A stretch of 64,000 bases of DNA from Hydrogenophilus sp. (GCA_026416515.1 JAOAEZ010000005.1:1-64000); one strand, 5' to 3'. Positions 52,449 to 61,446 are shown, counted from the stretch's first letter. The notes: generated from the sequence alone by a model not told the origin. Program-made: numbers and translations.

Positions 52449-53553
52449 ATTTCGGGACCGCGACCGCGCGCAGGCTCTTGCCCAGCTCATCGCGCGGCAT
52501 ACCTCCCCCCATCGTCGCTACCACCTCATGGAGTTCTGCGGGGGCCACACCCACACCATCGCCCGCTATGGGCTTCTCGACCTTCTCCCCTCGAACATCC
52601 GTATGGTGCATGGGCCTGGCTGCCCTGTCTGCGTTTTACCGATCGGGCGAATCGACCAAGCGATTCGGCTTGCTGCTCAGCCGCGCGTGCTTCTCACCTG
52701 CTTTGGAGACTGTCTGCGGGTTCCCGCCTCCGACGGCCTCTCCCTGCTCCAAGCAAAAGCCCGACAAGCCCAAGTGCAAATGGTCTACACTCCCCTCGAA
52801 GCGGTACACATTGCCCAAAACAACCCACAGCGCGAAGTCGTCTTCTTCGCCATCGGTTTCGAAACCACTGCCCCTACCACCGCCGCGGCGATCCTGCGCG
52901 CCCGGGCGCTAGGGCTTTCTAACTTCAGCGTTCTTTGCAGCCATGTCTTGACACCGCCGGCGATTCTCAGCATTCTGGAATCGGCGGCGGCGAGAGAAAA
53001 CCCGGGCGCTAAAATCGACGGGTTCATCGGCCCTGCCCACGTCTCGACGGTGATCGGCTCTGCCCCTTATGAATTCTTTGCCCGCGAATATGGCAAACCG
53101 GTCGTCATCGCCGGCTTTGAACCTCTGGACATTCTCCAAGCGATCCTGATGCTTGTCCGGCAAATCAACGAAGGTCGCGCGGAGGTCGAAAACCAATTCA
53201 CCCGAGCCGTCACCCGCTTCGGAAATGAAAAAGCGAAAGCGCTGGTCGCCGAGCTTTTTGAACTGCGCAAAGCATTCGAATGGCGGGGAATGGGGGTCAT
53301 TCCCTACTCCGCTCTGAAGATTCGCCTCCCCTATGCCTCTTTCGACGCTGAGCGTCGTTTCTCTATTCCCTACCACCCTGTTCCCGAGCCGAAAGGGTGC
53401 GATTGTGGGGCCATCCTGCGCGGCCTTAAAGAGCCGAGCGACTGCAAACTCTTTGGCCGCGCCTGCACTCCAGAACACCCCATTGGCGCCTGCATGGTCA
53501 GCTCAGAAGGGGCCTGTGCTGCTTATTATCGGTACCGACGTCGGCTACCCTAA
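52432..53553 (+). CDS. hypD: Hydrogenase maturation protein HypD
   Basis: Scaffold on which the Fe(CN)2CO unit is assembled with HypC. The 373-residue protein has MEFCGGHTHTIARYG (active Cys), GPGCPVCVLP, FGDCLRVPA, FFAIGFETTAPTTA and C-terminal [4Fe-4S] cysteines in CDCGAILRG, CKLFGRACTPEHPIGACMVS. I start at MKYVAEFRD, the usual HypD beginning; a GTG 18 bases upstream is possible. It overlaps hypC and lies 2 bases before hypX. Confidence 0.95.
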   Translation: MKYVAEFRDRDRAQALAQLIARHTSPHRRYHLMEFCGGHTHTIARYGLLDLLPSNIRMVHGPGCPVCVLPIGRIDQAIRLAAQPRVLLTCFGDCLRVPASDGLSLLQAKARQAQVQMVYTPLEAVHIAQNNPQREVVFFAIGFETTAPTTAAAILRARALGLSNFSVLCSHVLTPPAILSILESAAARENPGAKIDGFIGPAHVSTVIGSAPYEFFAREYGKPVVIAGFEPLDILQAILMLVRQINEGRAEVENQFTRAVTRFGNEKAKALVAELFELRKAFEWRGMGVIPYSALKIRLPYASFDAERRFSIPYHPVPEPKGCDCGAILRGLKEPSDCKLFGRACTPEHPIGACMVSSEGACAAYYRYRRRLP

Positions 53554-53555
53554 CG

Positions 53556-55253
53556 ATGCGCATCCTCTTTCTCTGCCACACCTTCAACAGCCTCTCGCAG
53601 CGCCTCTATGCCGAACTGGTCGCCGACGGCCACGAATGCTCGGTTGAACTGGACATTGCGGACTCGGTCACCGAGGAGGCGGTCTCGCTCTTTCAGCCGG
53701 ACCTTATCCTTGCTCCCTACCTCAAACGACGTATTCCCCCTGCAGTCTGGCAACGAGTCCCCTGCTTTATTGTTCACCCCGGCGTCGTCGGCGACCGAGG
53801 TCCAAGCGCGCTGGATTGGGCAATTCTAGAAGGCGAAACCACTTGGGGGGTCACCGTCTTACAAGCGGAAGCCGAACTCGACGCGGGCCCGATTTGGGCC
53901 TACCGAACCTTCCCGCTTCCGAAGGCCCGCAAAGCGACGATCTACCGGCACGAAGTCACTGAAGCAGCGGTTGTCGCAGTGCGCGAAGCGATTGCCAAAT
54001 TTTCTTGCGGGGAAAAACCGGTCCCTCTGGCGCACCATCCCGACGTCCGCGGCCGCTGGCGACCAACCATGACGCAGCGCGATCGGCGAATCGACTGGCA
54101 ACGCGATTCCACCGAAATAGTCCTTCGAAAGATCGCTACAGCGGATGGCGCGCCGGGGGTACTGGATACGCTCTTTGGGGAACCCTGCTATCTCTTCGAC
54201 GCCTGGCCGGAGGGAAGATTGCGCGGAGCAGCGGGAGAACTTCTCGCCTGGCGTGAAACCGCGCTCTGTCGTGCCACCGTAGACGGCGCGATCTGGATTG
54301 GTCACGTCAAACGCCCTGACGGCTTTAAGCTCCCGGCCACGGTTGCTTTTCCGGAGGCTGCCGCCCGTCTCCCGGAAGACTCCCTCTCCTCCTGGTATAC
54401 CGCTCCCTGGCCCACCTGGCAGGATATTCGCTATGAGGAAGAGGGGCCGATCGGCTACCTCTGGTTTGAATTCTATAACGGGGCGATGAGCACTCGTCAA
54501 TGCGAACGGCTGCGTGCCGCGTTTCTCTGGGCGACGACTCGGCCCACTCGTGTCCTCGTCCTTTTAGGAGGAAAGGACTTCTGGAGTAATGGTATTCATC
54601 TCCACCTCATCGAAGCGGCGGAGAGCCCCGCCGACGAATCGTGGCGCAACATCAACGCCATCGACGACCTTGCGGAAGCCATTTTGCGCTGTTCCACTCA
54701 CCTCACTGTTGCCGCGCTCGCTGGCAATGCCGGAGCGGGCGGCTGTTTTCTCGCTCGCGCCTGTGACGAGGTGTGGGTACGGGAAGGCGTCATTCTTAAC
54801 CCGCACTATCAAAACATGGGGAATCTTTTCGGCTCCGAGTTCTGGACCTACCTTCTCCCGAAACGGCTCGGCTGGGAGGGGGCGCTGGCGCTCCTCAAGC
54901 GGCGGCTTCCGATGCGGGCGCAGGAAGCGGTAACCTCTGGGTTTTACGACGCTCTCCTACCGGCCGCCGACTTTTTCGAACAGGTACGCGTGCGGGCGCA
55001 TCGGCTCAGCGAACAATTCCCCGAACGTCTGCGCCACAAGTTCGAGCAACGGGCGCGCGATGAAGCGCAGAAGCCCCTTGCCCGCTATCGGGAAGAAGAA
55101 CTCGCCGAAATGTACAAAAATTTTTATGGATTTGACCCCAGTTATCATGTCGCCCGTTGGCACTTTGTCCATAAAACGCCTCACTCGTGGACACCGCTCA
55201 CCCTTGCGCCCCACCGACACCCCGCCTTTTTGTCCACGCGCCCTACCCGCTGA
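53556..55253 (+). CDS. hypX: HypX (HoxX) CO-ligand synthase for aerobic hydrogenase maturation
   Basis: Makes the active-site CO from formyl-tetrahydrofolate through formyl-CoA, which lets hydrogenase mature in the presence of oxygen. The 565-residue protein has an N-terminal formyltransferase-like domain (MRILFLCHTFNSLSQRLY, HPGVVGDRGPSALDWAIL, about 1-270). The C-terminal crotonase-like half includes VLVLLGGKDFWSNGIHLHLI, AGNAGAGGCFLARACDEVW and HYQNMGNLFGSE. It lies between hypD and the structural genes; its presence signals adaptation to H2 oxidation with some oxygen. The last residues precede the hybO control region by five bases. Confidence 0.93.
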   Translation: MRILFLCHTFNSLSQRLYAELVADGHECSVELDIADSVTEEAVSLFQPDLILAPYLKRRIPPAVWQRVPCFIVHPGVVGDRGPSALDWAILEGETTWGVTVLQAEAELDAGPIWAYRTFPLPKARKATIYRHEVTEAAVVAVREAIAKFSCGEKPVPLAHHPDVRGRWRPTMTQRDRRIDWQRDSTEIVLRKIATADGAPGVLDTLFGEPCYLFDAWPEGRLRGAAGELLAWRETALCRATVDGAIWIGHVKRPDGFKLPATVAFPEAAARLPEDSLSSWYTAPWPTWQDIRYEEEGPIGYLWFEFYNGAMSTRQCERLRAAFLWATTRPTRVLVLLGGKDFWSNGIHLHLIEAAESPADESWRNINAIDDLAEAILRCSTHLTVAALAGNAGAGGCFLARACDEVWVREGVILNPHYQNMGNLFGSEFWTYLLPKRLGWEGALALLKRRLPMRAQEAVTSGFYDALLPAADFFEQVRVRAHRLSEQFPERLRHKFEQRARDEAQKPLARYREEELAEMYKNFYGFDPSYHVARWHFVHKTPHSWTPLTLAPHRHPAFLSTRPTR

Positions 55254-55257
55254 ATCA

Positions 55258-55299
55258 TTGATCTAAATCAATATATTTGCCCTCTAATCTCTTTACAAT
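55258..55299 (+). promoter_or_regulatory. FNR/ANR-type site and -10 box of the hyb operon
   Basis: TTGATCTAAATCAA (55258-55271) is a perfect FNR-family consensus (TTGAT-N4-ATCAA). TACAAT follows at 55294-55299. With a start near 55306 the site is centred at -41.5, the classical class II activator position. GGAGG at 55326-55330 is the hybO ribosome-binding site. Confidence 0.75.
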
Positions 55300-55340
55300 A
55301 ATCTGAAATCGACTTCAGAAAAAATGGAGGTGAGGCGGTG

Positions 55341-56540
55341 ATGCTGGACGAGAAAACAGCGACCTCGCTTTTAGAAGCGGGAGAAGAAGAGAGTCAGCGT
55401 CGGTTTGGGCTTTCGCGGCGGGAATTTCTCAAATTCTGTGCTGGACTTGCGGGAACCCTAGGGCTCGCGGCGGGAAGTGAGATAGCGATCGCGCGCGCTA
55501 TTGAAACGGCAAAGCGACCCTCGGTGATCTGGCTTCACTTTCAAGAGTGCACAGGGTGCTCGGAATCGCTGTTGCGCGCCGAACACCCCACGCTCGAAAA
55601 GCTGATCTTAGAGGTTATCTCTCTGGACTATCACGAAACGCTGATGGCTGCAGCGGGTGACCTTGCCGAAAAAGCGCGCAAGGAAGCGATGGCCGCCCAT
55701 AAAGGGCAATATCTTTTAGTCGTGGAAGGGGCCATCCCCACAAAGGATGGAGGGATCTACTGCAAAATTGGCGGGCATACGGCGCAGGAACTTCTCGCCG
55801 AATGCGCCGCTGATGCAGCAGCGATCATTGCGGTGGGTTCCTGTGCCTCATGGGGAGGGATGCCCTCAACGGTTCCTTCGCTCCCCGGTTGGAGCTCGAG
55901 CCCGACGGGTTCGGCAGGCGTAGCGGAGATACTGGGCAGACCGGTGGTGACCATTCCGGGGTGTCCTCCCAATCCCTACAATTTCCTGGCGACGGCTGTC
56001 CATTTCCTCACCTTTGGCACCCTTCCGGCGACCGATCAGTTAGGCCGTCCTCTCTTTGCGTATGGGCGGCTCATCCATGAAAACTGTGAGCGGCGAGCGC
56101 ACTTCGACGCAGGCCGCTTTGCGATGGCCTTTGGCGACGAAGGCCACCGCCAAGGCTACTGCCTTTACAAGCTCGGCTGCAAAGGGCCGGAAACCTATGC
56201 CAATTGCCCCACCCTCGGTTTCGGCGATGTAGGGGAAAGCAACTGGCCGGTTGGCTGCGGTCACCCCTGCATTGGGTGCACCGAAAAAGGGGTCGGCTTC
56301 ACCAAACCCATTCACACCGTTGCCAAAATGCTCAACGTAGCGCCTCCTCTCCACTATCCGCGCATCTCCGAGGAGGTCGGCCAAGGGATGAGTTTTGCGA
56401 GCGCCGCAGCCCTCGCGGCGATTGCAGGAGCAGCGGCGGGGGGGGCAGCGATGTTAGCCAGAAATCTCGGTCTCTCCCACCAGGCTGCGGAAGCGCAGAA
56501 AGCGAAACAGCAAACGGCCGAAACTCGAGCGGAGGTCTAA
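55341..56540 (+). CDS. hybO: [NiFe] hydrogenase small subunit, Tat-exported
   Basis: Carries the iron-sulfur relay from the NiFe site. The precursor of about 399 residues has a twin-arginine signal (LSRREFLKFCAGLAG). Proximal cluster ligands are in ECTGCSESLL (Cys 70 and 73), GSCASWGG and PGCPPNP; medial and distal ligands are in GYCLYKLGCKGPETYANC and VGCGHPCIGC. The proximal motif has CTGC and not CTCC, so this is the standard cluster and not the six-cysteine [4Fe-3S] of oxygen-tolerant enzymes. A C-terminal hydrophobic segment may anchor it. A GTG at 55338 is an alternative start. Gene order with hybA, hybB and hybC indicates a Hyd-2-like enzyme. Confidence 0.93.
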   Translation: MLDEKTATSLLEAGEEESQRRFGLSRREFLKFCAGLAGTLGLAAGSEIAIARAIETAKRPSVIWLHFQECTGCSESLLRAEHPTLEKLILEVISLDYHETLMAAAGDLAEKARKEAMAAHKGQYLLVVEGAIPTKDGGIYCKIGGHTAQELLAECAADAAAIIAVGSCASWGGMPSTVPSLPGWSSSPTGSAGVAEILGRPVVTIPGCPPNPYNFLATAVHFLTFGTLPATDQLGRPLFAYGRLIHENCERRAHFDAGRFAMAFGDEGHRQGYCLYKLGCKGPETYANCPTLGFGDVGESNWPVGCGHPCIGCTEKGVGFTKPIHTVAKMLNVAPPLHYPRISEEVGQGMSFASAAALAAIAGAAAGGAAMLARNLGLSHQAAEAQKAKQQTAETRAEV

Positions 56541-56541
56541 G

Positions 56542-57552
56542 ATGGTCACGCGGCGTGATTTTCTCAAAGGGGCCGTAGCGGCGGGGGTTGGTTCAACGGC
56601 CACCGGTGCGGCGGCGCGGGAAACACGCAAAGTCCCTGAAACAGCGGTTGGGCTTCTTTATGACGCCACCCTCTGCGTAGGGTGTAAAGCCTGTGTCGCC
56701 GCCTGTAAAGAGGCAAACGGCAATCCTCCTGAATTTTCCACCAAAGAACAGCTGTGGGATACTCCGCTCGACACGTCGGCTTACACCTTTAACCTCATTA
56801 AAGTTTACCAAAACGGGACGATGCAAACTAAAGATGCGGAGAAGGACGGCTACGCTTTTATGAAGACCTCTTGTATGCACTGCGCCGATCCCTCCTGCGT
56901 CTCGGCCTGTCCGGTCTCTGCGATGACCAAGCATCCCGTCACTGGCATCGTCTCCTACGACCCTGACAAGTGCATCGGCTGTCGCTACTGCGTTTTTGCA
57001 TGCCCCTTCGGAATTCCGAAGTTTCAGTACGATAGCCCGACAGGCAAAATCGGGAAATGCGAGCTCTGTCGCCATCGTTACAAAGAGGGGCGCTACTCAG
57101 CCTGTGCTGAAGTGTGCCCTACAGGAGCCACTCTTTTCGGAAGAACAGTCGACCTTCTGGCGGAAGCAAAGCGGCGCCTCTCTCTGCAACCCGGGAGTGT
57201 CACTACTTTCCCGCGAGGGCGTCTCGGCGAAGCGGCGGTTCCAGGGGTGAAGTGGCGCGAAGAACCCGACCAGCGCTATGAGGCAGAGGTAGGTCGCTAT
57301 GTGCCCCATATTTACGGCGAGCGCGAATATGGCGGTACGCAAGTGCTGAAACTCTCAGGGGTCCCCTTTGAGAAAGTTGGGATGCCGAAATTACCCCCCT
57401 ACTCCTCGGCAGCGACCTCTGAAACCATTCAGCACACGCTCTATGGCGGATTGATCATGCCCATTGCAGTGCTCGGTCTGCTGACCTGGCGTGCCAAACG
57501 CACCGTACCGACCGAAGAAGAAGCGGAAAAAAATGAGGGAGAAAGCGCATGA
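56542..57552 (+). CDS. hybA: Hydrogenase iron-sulfur electron-transfer subunit HybA
   Basis: A 336-residue periplasmic ferredoxin-like subunit that passes electrons from HybO to HybB. It has its own Tat signal (TRRDFLKGAVAAGVG) and four cysteine groups typical of DMSO-reductase-type iron-sulfur proteins: CVGCKACVAAC, CMHCADPSCVSACP, CIGCRYCVFACPFG and CELCRHR with CAEVCPTGA. A C-terminal helix (YGGLIMPIAVLGLLTW) anchors it to the membrane. It starts one base after the hybO stop and overlaps hybB by four bases. Confidence 0.93.
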   Translation: MVTRRDFLKGAVAAGVGSTATGAAARETRKVPETAVGLLYDATLCVGCKACVAACKEANGNPPEFSTKEQLWDTPLDTSAYTFNLIKVYQNGTMQTKDAEKDGYAFMKTSCMHCADPSCVSACPVSAMTKHPVTGIVSYDPDKCIGCRYCVFACPFGIPKFQYDSPTGKIGKCELCRHRYKEGRYSACAEVCPTGATLFGRTVDLLAEAKRRLSLQPGSVTTFPRGRLGEAAVPGVKWREEPDQRYEAEVGRYVPHIYGEREYGGTQVLKLSGVPFEKVGMPKLPPYSSAATSETIQHTLYGGLIMPIAVLGLLTWRAKRTVPTEEEAEKNEGESA

Positions 57553-58718
57553 ACGCACATCTCAAACCGGCCCCGGTGGGGGGGCCGCTGCTGAATGCGG
57601 TCACGCTGACCGCGGGCGTTCTCGTCGCGGTAATGTTAGCGATTGTCGCGATCCGTTTCATTTATGGCCTTGGTGCGGTCACCCACCTCAATGACGGCTA
57701 TCCGTGGGGGATTTGGATCGCCGTGGACGTCGTAATCGGCTCAGCGTTTGCGTGCGGCGGTTTTTCGGTAGCGCTCCTCGTCTATATCTTTAACCGCGGC
57801 GAATACCATCCTCTCGTACGGCCGGCGCTGCTTGCCAGCCTTTTCGGATACACCCTGGCTGGGGTAGCGGTGATCATCGACCTGGGTCGATGGTGGAACG
57901 TATGGAACATCTTCAACCCCTGGACGGTCAATGTGCATTCGGTGATGTTTGAAGTTGCGATCTGCATCACCGCCTATATCATCGTCATGTGGCTTGAATT
58001 TGCCCCCACCTTTTTCGAGAAGTTTGGCCTAACGGAAGCGAAAAGGCGACTCTCGAAAGTGATGTTCCTACTCGTGGCTCTCGGAATCCTCTTGCCGATG
58101 ATGCATCAATCCTCACTGGGTACCCTCCTAGTAGTCGCAGGGGAGCAGATTCACCCGCTTTGGCAGACCCCTCTGTTGCCGGCGCTCTACCTCCTCACTG
58201 CGATTGCGATGGGGTATGCGGTCGTGCTTTTCGAATCGTGTTTAGCCTCTGCCGGGTACCGGCGGTCGATCGAGCTCCACCTCCTCACGCCGCTTGCCAA
58301 GGTGATGCTGGGAGTGCTTCTCGCCTACCTCATCGTACGGGTGGGAGATGTGTTGGTACGAGGTGCTCTGCCGTTGGCTTTTTCTCTCTCCCTCGAAGCC
58401 TTCTTCTTTTGGCTTGAAATGGCGCTCTTTCTCCTGCCCTTCTTTCTGATCGGCACAGAGGAGCAACGACGTCATCCCGCGCGGCTATTTCTCGGAGGGA
58501 TCGCCCTATTGCTCGCCGCGTCATTGCTCCGTTTAAATAGTTTCTTGATCGCTTATCAGACAGTCATTGGGGTCGACACGGTAGGGGTGAACTACCGCTA
58601 CTTCCCCAGCCTCGCTGAGATCATGGTAACGGTCGGGATGTTTGCCATCGAGGTGCTGGGTTATATCATCATCACTCGTCGTTTTCCGGTTCTGCCGCGT
58701 GGCGAAGTCCATGCTTGA
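57549..58718 (+). CDS. hybB: Hydrogenase membrane subunit HybB (NrfD/PsrC family)
   Basis: Integral membrane subunit that delivers electrons to the quinone pool. The 389-residue protein has about ten helices. Family signs are NDGYPWGIWIAVDVVIGSAF, YTLAGVAVIIDLGRWWNVW and LLPMMHQSSLGTLL. There is no covalent-haem motif. It overlaps hybA and precedes hybC by 19 bases. HybB replaces the cytochrome b (HupC/HoxZ) used by oxygen-tolerant membrane hydrogenases. Confidence 0.92.
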   Translation: MNAHLKPAPVGGPLLNAVTLTAGVLVAVMLAIVAIRFIYGLGAVTHLNDGYPWGIWIAVDVVIGSAFACGGFSVALLVYIFNRGEYHPLVRPALLASLFGYTLAGVAVIIDLGRWWNVWNIFNPWTVNVHSVMFEVAICITAYIIVMWLEFAPTFFEKFGLTEAKRRLSKVMFLLVALGILLPMMHQSSLGTLLVVAGEQIHPLWQTPLLPALYLLTAIAMGYAVVLFESCLASAGYRRSIELHLLTPLAKVMLGVLLAYLIVRVGDVLVRGALPLAFSLSLEAFFFWLEMALFLLPFFLIGTEEQRRHPARLFLGGIALLLAASLLRLNSFLIAYQTVIGVDTVGVNYRYFPSLAEIMVTVGMFAIEVLGYIIITRRFPVLPRGEVHA

Positions 58719-58737
58719 CGCTTGAGGGAGAGGCAAA

Positions 58738-60444
58738 ATGGCAACCCACATCACCATTGATCCGATCACCCGCATCGAAGGTCATCTGCGCATCGATGTC
58801 GACGTCGAAAACGGCCGCGTCACAAAAGCGTGGTCCTCTGGCCAAATGTGGCGGGGTGTCGAGCTGATTCTCCTCGGGCGGGATCCCCGCGATGCCTGGA
58901 CGATCGCTCAACGGATCTGCGGCGTATGCACCACGGTGCATGCTATCGCCTCGGTGCGGGCGGTGGAAAACGCGCTTCAACTTGAGGTTCCGCTCAACGC
59001 GCAGTATATTCGTAACTTGATCATATTGGCCCATGCCGTGCACGACCACATCGTGCACTTCTACCACCTCTCCGCGCTCGACTGGGTAGACGTCACGCAG
59101 GCGCTTCAAGCCGACCCCGAAAAAGCAGCGCAACTCGGGGAGAGTCTCTCCTCCTGGCGGCTAAACAACCGCCATGAATTGCGCGCCGTTCAAGAAAAAC
59201 TCGCCCGCTTTGTCAACGGCGGCCAGCTCGGCATCTTCACCAACGGCTACTGGGGCCATCCGGCGATGAAGCTACCGCCGGAGGTAAATCTCTTAGCGGT
59301 AGCGCATTACCTTCAAGCCCTTGAAGTTCAGCGAAAAGCCAACAAGATCGTCTCTATTTTAGGCTCCAAGACTCCCCATATTCAAAATCTGGCGGTGGGG
59401 GGAGTCGCCAATCCGATCGCCACCAACGCTCAATCGGTGCTCACTCTCGAGCGGCTGATGGCCGTCAAATCTTTCATCGACGAATTGGACGATTTTATCA
59501 AAAATGTCTATCTGATAGACGTTGCGGTCGTGGGGGCTTTCTACGCTGATTGGACCCGCTATGGGAAGGGGATCACTAACTACCTCTGCGTTCCCGAGAT
59601 CCCTCTCGACACGAAAGGTAAAAATTTTGCGCTGCCCGGAGGGTACATCGAGGGGGGGGATCTCTCGGCCTTCAAAGCGATTACGTCGTTTGACGATACC
59701 TTCTGGAGCAAAGGAGTCGAAGAGAGTGTGAAGCACTCATGGTACGAATATAGCGTTGCCAAACCGCTTCACCCGCACCGCGGCGAGACGAAACCGAAAT
59801 ACACCGATTTTCAGGCTGATGGCAAATACTCCTGGCTGAAATCCCCGACTTTCTATGGAAAGCCGGCCCAAGTAGGGCCCCTCTCCAACGTCTTAGCGAT
59901 GTACGCGGCGGGGCATCCGCCGACCCGCGACTATGCCCATAAGGTGCTCAATCTTGCCTCAAAACTAGCTGGAACCGCCATAGGGCTCGATGCGCTCCAT
60001 TCGACGATCGGTCGTCACGCCGCTCGTGCTATCCGCTGTGCTGTATTGGTCGATCAACTCGCCGATCAGTGGCACCGTCTCATTGAAAATATCGGCAAAG
60101 GCGACCTCAAGACCTTTAATCCACCCTCTTTCCCGAAAGGGGAAGTGGCTGGAGTGGGCTTCCATGAAGCCCCGCGCGGTGTTCTCTCGCACTGGGTCGT
60201 GATCGAAAATGGAAAAATCAAAAACTATCAATGTGTCGTTCCGTCGACATGGAACGCTTGCCCGCGCAATGAAAACGACGAACCCGGCCCTTACGAAGCC
60301 TCTCTGCTCGGCAATCCGGTCGCCGACCCGGCGCGTCCGCTGGAGGTGCTGCGTACCGTTCACTCATTCGACCCTTGCATCGCGTGCGCCATCCATCTGA
60401 CCGACCGGCAAAGCGCGACGGCGGTGCGGGTACGAGTCGTCTGA
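58738..60444 (+). CDS. hybC: [NiFe] hydrogenase large subunit, HybC type
   Basis: Contains the NiFe site that splits H2. The 568-residue precursor has the L1 motif RICGVCTTVH (Cys 61 and 64) and the L2 motif DPCIACAIH (Cys 547 and 550) near the C-terminus. After His553 a 15-residue extension (LTDRQSATAVRVRVV) is present for removal by HybD, showing that the protein needs proteolytic maturation. ITRIEGHLRIDVDV at the N-terminus is typical. It is exported together with HybO. GAGGGAGAGG precedes the ATG. Confidence 0.96.
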   Translation: MATHITIDPITRIEGHLRIDVDVENGRVTKAWSSGQMWRGVELILLGRDPRDAWTIAQRICGVCTTVHAIASVRAVENALQLEVPLNAQYIRNLIILAHAVHDHIVHFYHLSALDWVDVTQALQADPEKAAQLGESLSSWRLNNRHELRAVQEKLARFVNGGQLGIFTNGYWGHPAMKLPPEVNLLAVAHYLQALEVQRKANKIVSILGSKTPHIQNLAVGGVANPIATNAQSVLTLERLMAVKSFIDELDDFIKNVYLIDVAVVGAFYADWTRYGKGITNYLCVPEIPLDTKGKNFALPGGYIEGGDLSAFKAITSFDDTFWSKGVEESVKHSWYEYSVAKPLHPHRGETKPKYTDFQADGKYSWLKSPTFYGKPAQVGPLSNVLAMYAAGHPPTRDYAHKVLNLASKLAGTAIGLDALHSTIGRHAARAIRCAVLVDQLADQWHRLIENIGKGDLKTFNPPSFPKGEVAGVGFHEAPRGVLSHWVVIENGKIKNYQCVVPSTWNACPRNENDEPGPYEASLLGNPVADPARPLEVLRTVHSFDPCIACAIHLTDRQSATAVRVRVV

Positions 60445-60460
60445 TATCGGCTAGCCGATA
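60445..60460. repeat. Perfect 16-bp palindrome between hybC and hybD
   Basis: TATCGGCTAGCCGATA begins immediately after the hybC stop codon and ends 6 bases before the hybD ATG. In RNA it would form a 6-bp stem with a CUAG loop. It could stabilise the upstream message or dampen hybD translation; there is no T run, so it is not a terminator. Confidence 0.6.
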
Positions 60461-60466
60461 AAACCG

Positions 60467-60967
60467 ATGAAAAAGGCGGTAGTCCTGGGAATTGGCAATA
60501 TTTTAATGGGCGACGATGGACTGGGGATCGCGGCAGTCGAATCGCTACAACGGGACTACCGCTTACCAGCGGCGGTCGAGGTTTTAGACGGAGGGACAGC
60601 AGGGATGGAGCTTCTTGAGGCGATCGAAGGGAGCGATTTTCTTCTGGTAGTCGATGCCATAGACGCGCAACAAAAACCCGGATCGCTCATTCGGCTGATC
60701 GACGACGAGGTTCCCATCTTTTTCCGCCGTCACCTCTCCCCCCACGGAATTAGCTTCCCCGATGCTCTGGCGGCGTTGGAACTGCTCGGACGACTCCCGC
60801 ATGAGGTCATCGTCCTGGGGTTGCAACCGCAATCGATCGCGCTCTCGATGGAACTCTCGCCCACTATCCAGGCGCAGCTTCCTCTGTTAGTCTCCTCCAT
60901 TGCGGAAGAACTCGAAAAACGAGGATGGAGGCTAGAACCGAATCGGGCAAACGCGAGGGGATCATGA
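60467..60967 (+). CDS. hybD: Hydrogenase maturation protease HybD
   Basis: Nickel-dependent endopeptidase (M52) that removes the HybC tail after metal insertion. The 166-residue protein has VVLGIGNILMGDDGLG with the metal-binding Glu/Asp position (here Asp), the DGGTAGMELL segment, LLVVDAID and the metal-binding His in RRHLSPHG. Placement just after the large-subunit gene fits its role. Its stop overlaps the hybE start (ATGA). Confidence 0.94.
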   Translation: MKKAVVLGIGNILMGDDGLGIAAVESLQRDYRLPAAVEVLDGGTAGMELLEAIEGSDFLLVVDAIDAQQKPGSLIRLIDDEVPIFFRRHLSPHGISFPDALAALELLGRLPHEVIVLGLQPQSIALSMELSPTIQAQLPLLVSSIAEELEKRGWRLEPNRANARGS

Positions 60968-61434
60968 TCGTCATCCATCGAGACAACCCCGCCCCCCTCA
61001 TCGAGTCGCTCTTTGGTCGCATTCGCGACGAACGGATGGCTGATTTACCTTTCCTCAATCCACGCATCGAGGTGGCGGCGGTCGGTTTTACTCGTCATGG
61101 TCCCGAATGGCGGGGGATCCTTGTCGCCCCTTGGGTAATTGCTCTCATGCTGCTCCCCGCAACCGATGAATGGACTCCGCCGCCTCCCCGTCAGCGCGCC
61201 TTTCGCACCTATCCCGCGGGGACATTCGCTTTTTTAGCCAACGAAGAAGAAGAGATAGGCACCTATCTCTCTTGTCCCTTGATCTCGGATCTTCGTCTTT
61301 TCCCTGACCATTCGACTGCGATCGCGACCGCCCATCAATGTCTCCTGCTCCTCGACCAACCGCTCAATAACCCGCCGCCGCCACAAGAACCGCCTTCCCG
61401 CTCGCGGCGGCGTTTTTTTCTGCTTGGCTGTTAG
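60964..61434 (+). CDS. hybE: Hydrogenase assembly chaperone HybE
   Basis: Binds Tat-targeted hydrogenase precursors and prevents premature export. In the 156-residue protein, the family pattern is visible in FLNPRIEVAAVGF, GILVAPWVIALMLLP and TYPAGTFAFL. I start at MIVIHRDN because of GAGGGGATC before the ATG; a longer frame overlapping hybD further is unlikely. The C-terminal part is Pro-rich then Arg-rich (PPSRSRRRFFLLGC), and this coding stretch doubles as an intrinsic terminator structure. Confidence 0.88.
   Translation: MIVIHRDNPAPLIESLFGRIRDERMADLPFLNPRIEVAAVGFTRHGPEWRGILVAPWVIALMLLPATDEWTPPPPRQRAFRTYPAGTFAFLANEEEEIGTYLSCPLISDLRLFPDHSTAIATAHQCLLLLDQPLNNPPPPQEPPSRSRRRFFLLGC
61373..61419 (+). 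terminator. Intrinsic terminator embedded in the hybE 3' end
   Basis: CGCCGCCGC (61373-61381) pairs perfectly with 61404-61412 across a 22-base loop and is followed by seven T residues (61413-61419). It ends 15 bases before the hybE stop and 27 bases before hypA. Translating ribosomes would cover it, so termination could depend on translation. Confidence 0.6.
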
Positions 61435-61446
61435 GAATCCCTCTCT

